Assembly (NCBI RefSeq): GCF_904849725.1
Contig: NC_058524.1
Coordinates: 554,035,763 to 554,099,762, forward strand
Direction of reading: 5' to 3'
DNA: 64,000 nucleotides
DNA from: Hordeum vulgare subsp. vulgare
Taxonomy: Eukaryota > Streptophyta > Magnoliopsida > Poales > Poaceae
The stretch's first letter is position 1. The number at the start of each line of letters is the position of its first letter. Both the position numbers and the translations under genes were made by a program. This document shows positions 60,657 to 64,000 of this stretch, one piece after another. A model generated the notes under the pieces. That model was given only the letters and a program-made list of their open reading frames with translations. It made no database searches and was not told the DNA's origin.

Positions 60657-62251
60657 AATACCCTCTATGTGAAGCTGACATCCATAGATTGCATGTTGTC
60701 AGTTCTCAATATGGCAAATCTCATAGTCGGGACCCTAATCTAGGCGTCTTGGAGCGATGGTAACATGGACACAGGATTTACCGAGGTTCGGGCTCTCTCG
60801 AGGAGGTTATACTCTATGTCCTACTTTTGATTATATTGATATGGGGATAGTACAGAGTACACGAATCTACCAAGAGACTATCGATTATGATTGTCAGATC
60901 CTCTATTGACTAGCTTGTGTCCTCGGTTTATATAATGTACCAGAGGCTTAGGATTTAATGCAGTCCTTGCCTTGTGGGTGAAGTCTTGTGGAATCTACCT
61001 TGTATGCATCATGGGCTGCCCGAAGTGCCCCACTAGTGAATCTCCATGGGGATCCTCTGCCTGACCCACCTGGTCAAGAGATGACGTCGTGAGTATCCCC
61101 TAGTCCAAGACACCATTAGCAGCACCCAGAACCGGTCTTCAAGTTGGTGACGCTTCTTGGTTCTTCCGAACAGGTCCTCATCTTCGGTCGTCAGTCTTGA
61201 AAGCTGGTTCAACCAATCTTCTCCTCTCAGATCTTGAGGATCGCCGAGGTGTATCCAAAGAGTTTACACGTGGGAATCCGAGGAGCTCTTTTAATAAACC
61301 GGGCATTATCAATGCCTTGTTATTTTTTACGCCATACCTCGAGTTTGAAGTGTTTCCCGTGCGATGGTGTCCTCTTGCGTGCGAGCTCCAATAGTGAACT
61401 GCATCTGAGGTGAATTTTTGGAGCCGAGGTCCAACGTTGGTCGGTATCCGAGGTGTCACAGATTACATCGGTCTCTAAAATTTGAAGGAGTTCATCCTAG
61501 ATTAAATGCGGGAATAGTATTTTATGGAGCAAGAAATTCGCATCCGAGCTTTATGCCGGACTGCTTCCGAGGTGGTGCACCACCTCAGTCTTGGGATGTT
61601 TTTTATGGAATTTATTTCCGATCGCCCCAATTTATTTACTACCGAGATGTATAGATAGTCGCCCTCAAGCTGTGTATCGGCCAAAAATCCGAGATACACC
61701 TGAAGTAAAACATAAAACCGTTGATCCCAGTAGCCCGTGAGGCTCAGGTCGATTGGTAAAATCTGCATGAGAACACGATGTGCTATATCCCGTGAGATTC
61801 GGGTTGGGTACGGCCAACCGACCCGAGGATCGAATCTCCTCGGAAACCATATTGCACTTCCATTTTTCTTCCTTTAATAGGCAATGCAATAGCTCCAAAG
61901 TCTTAATTTCGGCACAGGTTGTCAAATTAAGGATTGATATTTTCTTGACACAAACTTTGTTACGTTTGACACAATTTATATGTAATGATTCTATGTATCC
62001 GGGTACTTTACAACATTAATGCTCGAATCCGCATTGTACAAGACATTGTTGACCGACCATCGGCTTCAACCTCCTCGACCAGTAACCAAGGAATGTTTTT
62101 CCTACTTTATAAAGCCTTTACAAGGACAAATATTTACGGCAAACAAGGCAATCTAGCCATACGGTTTTATAAACAAAATACGTGGAGATATATGTGATTG
62201 GCACTCTCTGGCAATAGCTAGACGAAAGCTGATTCTGTGACAACAGACCTT
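60657..62251. other. Repeat-derived spacer, no gene
   Basis: It contains ACACAGGATTTACCGAGGTT (60770-60789), wording I associate with grass LTR elements, and several CCGAGGT words (61224-61660). A perfect 18 bp palindrome GAGGTGGTGCACCACCTC lies at 61569-61586. All frames are under 95 codons and overlap on opposite strands. I cannot assign the element. Confidence 0.4.
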
Positions 62252-62313
62252 CCCCTGCAACGGCACCAGAAGAATGCTGCTAGCACTCCCTGGCAACGGC
62301 ACTAGAAGAATGT
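62252..62313 (-). promoter_or_regulatory. Duplicated primer-binding site
   Basis: Two copies of a primer-site segment lie 35 bases apart: CCTGCAACGGCACCAGAAGA (from 62254) and CCCTGGCAACGGCACTAGAA (from 62288). Read on the minus strand both give (A/T)GTGCCGTTGC, close to the tRNA-Asp-type site at 56971. The copy next to the LTR is the functional-position one. Confidence 0.6.
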
Positions 62314-63758
62314 TGTTGACGGCCCACCAGCGCGTGGGTTCGCAGCAGTTTTTGAGGGTAAAGTATTCGACCCAAATTTGTTGATTCGCCAACAGGAGGT
62401 GAGAGGATACTCTCGAGTATTAGCAGCTGAATTTGTCTGATTCAACCGCACCTGAAAGATTAGTATCTGCAAGCAAAGTAGTAGCAGCAAAGTAACGAGT
62501 AATAGCAGTGGCAAGGAACAACAGTAGTGACATCAGTAGCAAGTAGCAATAGTAGCAAGTAACAGCAAGACAACAAACAGCAGCAGCAATAGTAGTAACG
62601 GCAGTAGCAGCAGAGCAAGACAAGTAACAGCAGCAGTGGGACAAACTCGTAGGTAACGGCTCGGTGATTTGTTTGGATGATAATCATCATGCAACAGTTA
62701 TAACACGGAGAGATATGTGGCTAGCTCCCATTCGTCAATGTGATGTAGGCATGTATTCCGTGTGTCGTCATACGTGCTTAGTGAAAAGAACTTGCATGAC
62801 ATCTATTGTCCATCCCTCCCGTGGCAGCAGGGTCCAAAAGAAAACTACGGGATATTAAGGTTCTCCTTTTAATAAAGAAGCGGACAAACGCATTAGCACT
62901 TGGTGAACACATGAACTCCTCAAACTATGGTCATCACCGGGAGTGGTTTCGGTTATTGTCACTCCGGGGTTGCCGGATCATAACACATAGTAGGTAACTA
63001 CAACTTGCAAGATCGGATCTAAAACACACATATATTGGTGACAACATAATAATTTTAGATTTGAAATCATGGCACTCGGGCCCTAGTGACAAGCATTAAG
63101 CATGGCAAAATAGTAGCAACATCAATCTCAGAACATAGTGGATACTAGGGATCAATCCCCATCAAAACTAACTCGATTACATGATTGATCTCATCCTACT
63201 CATCACCGCCCAGCGAGCCTACGAATAGATTAATCACGAACGACAAAGAGCTTCATGGAATTGGAGAGGGAAGAATGTTGATGATGACGATGGCGACGAT
63301 TTCCCCTCTCCGGATCCCAAAACGGATTCCAGATCTGCCCTCCAGATGAAGAACATGTTGTGGTAGCGCCTCCGTATCGTAAACGCGACGAAATCTTCTC
63401 TCTTGTTTTTTTCTGGGACGAAAGTGAACTTATAGAGCTGAGATTGGGGGCGGCAGAGCCACGTGGGCTCCACAAGCTTGCTAGCCGCCACCAGGGGGGT
63501 GGCGGCTACAGGGCTTGTGGCCCACTGGCCCACCTCCTCCAGTGGATCTTTGCGCAGGTATTTTTCATATTTTCCAAAAATATTCTCCGTAAATTTTTAG
63601 GACGTTCTCAAAACTTTCATTTCTGCACAAAAAATAACACCAAGGCAATTCTGCGTAAAATAGTGTTAGTCCAGGTTAGTTCAATTCAAATCATGCAAAT
63701 TAGAGTCCAAAACAAGCGCAAAAGAGTTTGGAAAAGTAGATACGATGGAGACGTGTCA
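62314..63758 (-). mobile_element. Athila-lineage LTR flanked by both a primer-binding site and a polypurine tract
   Basis: It runs from TGTTGACGG (left, start uncertain by 3 bases) to GACGTGTCA and is the same family as the LTR at 35-1647. On its left is a primer-binding site, on its right a polypurine tract and 3' interior. It therefore serves as 5' LTR of leftward sequence and 3' LTR of an element to the right. The minus-strand TATA is at 63435-63429. The inner stem is a perfect 11 bp (63482-63492 and 63498-63508) and the outer stem a perfect 8 bp (63470-63477 and 63513-63520). Confidence 0.8.
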
Positions 63759-64000
63759 ACTCCCCCAAGCTTAAAACCTTGCTTGTCCTCAAGCAACTCA
63801 GTTGACAAACTGAGAGAGAAAGAAAAACTTTGACAAACTCTGTTTGATCTTGTTGTTGCAACTATGTCCAACTCATAACCAGAATTTCAGCAAGATCACA
63901 AGTTAACCACATAAGCAAGTGACACAAAGGTCTCACGGTAAACTAATATCAATGGCATAATCAGCTAACGAGCAAATAATAATGAGTTTCAACTACCAAC
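63759..64000 (-). mobile_element. 3' interior of an Athila-lineage element, cut by the window edge
   Basis: The minus strand begins the border with AAGCTTGGGGGAGT (63772-63759), matching the polypurine tract at 49783-49796. The following CTTGCTTGTCCTCAAGC is also shared with 49806-49820. No frame is visible in the remaining bases. Confidence 0.75.

Overview
This window looks like a stretch of a large grass genome, most likely a Triticeae species (wheat, Aegilops or barley group). The evidence is the repeat content: a LARD-type retroelement with 4.4 kb LTRs, Athila-lineage Ty3/gypsy elements, long-LTR chromovirus-like elements, CACTA transposons with typical subterminal arrays, Helitron-like ends and a Stowaway MITE. 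Only one intact host gene is visible, a GH28 polygalacturonase (43648-45129, four exons). Nearly everything else is nested transposable elements or gene fragments they carry. Host and family names rest on motif recognition, not on a database search.

Layout. 1-1647: 5' LTR of an Athila-lineage element (minus) running off the left edge. 1648-9356: internal tail and 3' LTR of a chromovirus-like element, the LTR split by a Helitron-like insert (7042-8950). 9357-14123: remnant of a CACTA element split by a 4.3 kb solo LTR (9483-13785, TSD CTTTA). 15669-37340: a complete LARD on the minus strand (TSD GTTGT). Its right LTR holds a 9.3 kb CACTA (26713-35991, TSD GCA), which in turn holds a 1.46 kb solo LTR (27545-29001, TSD AATAG) and fragments of phosphoglycerate dehydrogenase and GAPDH genes. 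38436 to about 41200: a third CACTA remnant carrying a broken AP2/ERF sequence. 42826-43186: a perfect 361 bp palindrome. 43648-45129: the polygalacturonase gene, followed by a foldback element and a Helitron-like piece. 46943-60656: a CACTA (TSD AAT) whose own four-exon gene is split by a full-length Athila-lineage retrotransposon (48278-58523, TSD CCTCG). 62314-63758: another Athila-lineage LTR with a primer-binding site on one side and a polypurine tract on the other.

How the parts work together. Insertion order can be read from target-site duplications and from one preserved empty site. The LARD landed first, then the CACTA in its right LTR, then the solo LTR's parent inside that CACTA. 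The CACTA at 46943 came before the Athila insertion in its exon 2.

The least conventional signal is a promoter module. In four LTR copies from two Athila-type families a GC-rich inverted repeat lies 63-64 bp upstream of a TATA box. A related module lies inside the full-length element, just upstream of a 172-codon ORF in the env position. This suggests that the extra ORF has its own LTR-like promoter. I see no CRISPR array, tRNA, rRNA or bacterial-type operon.
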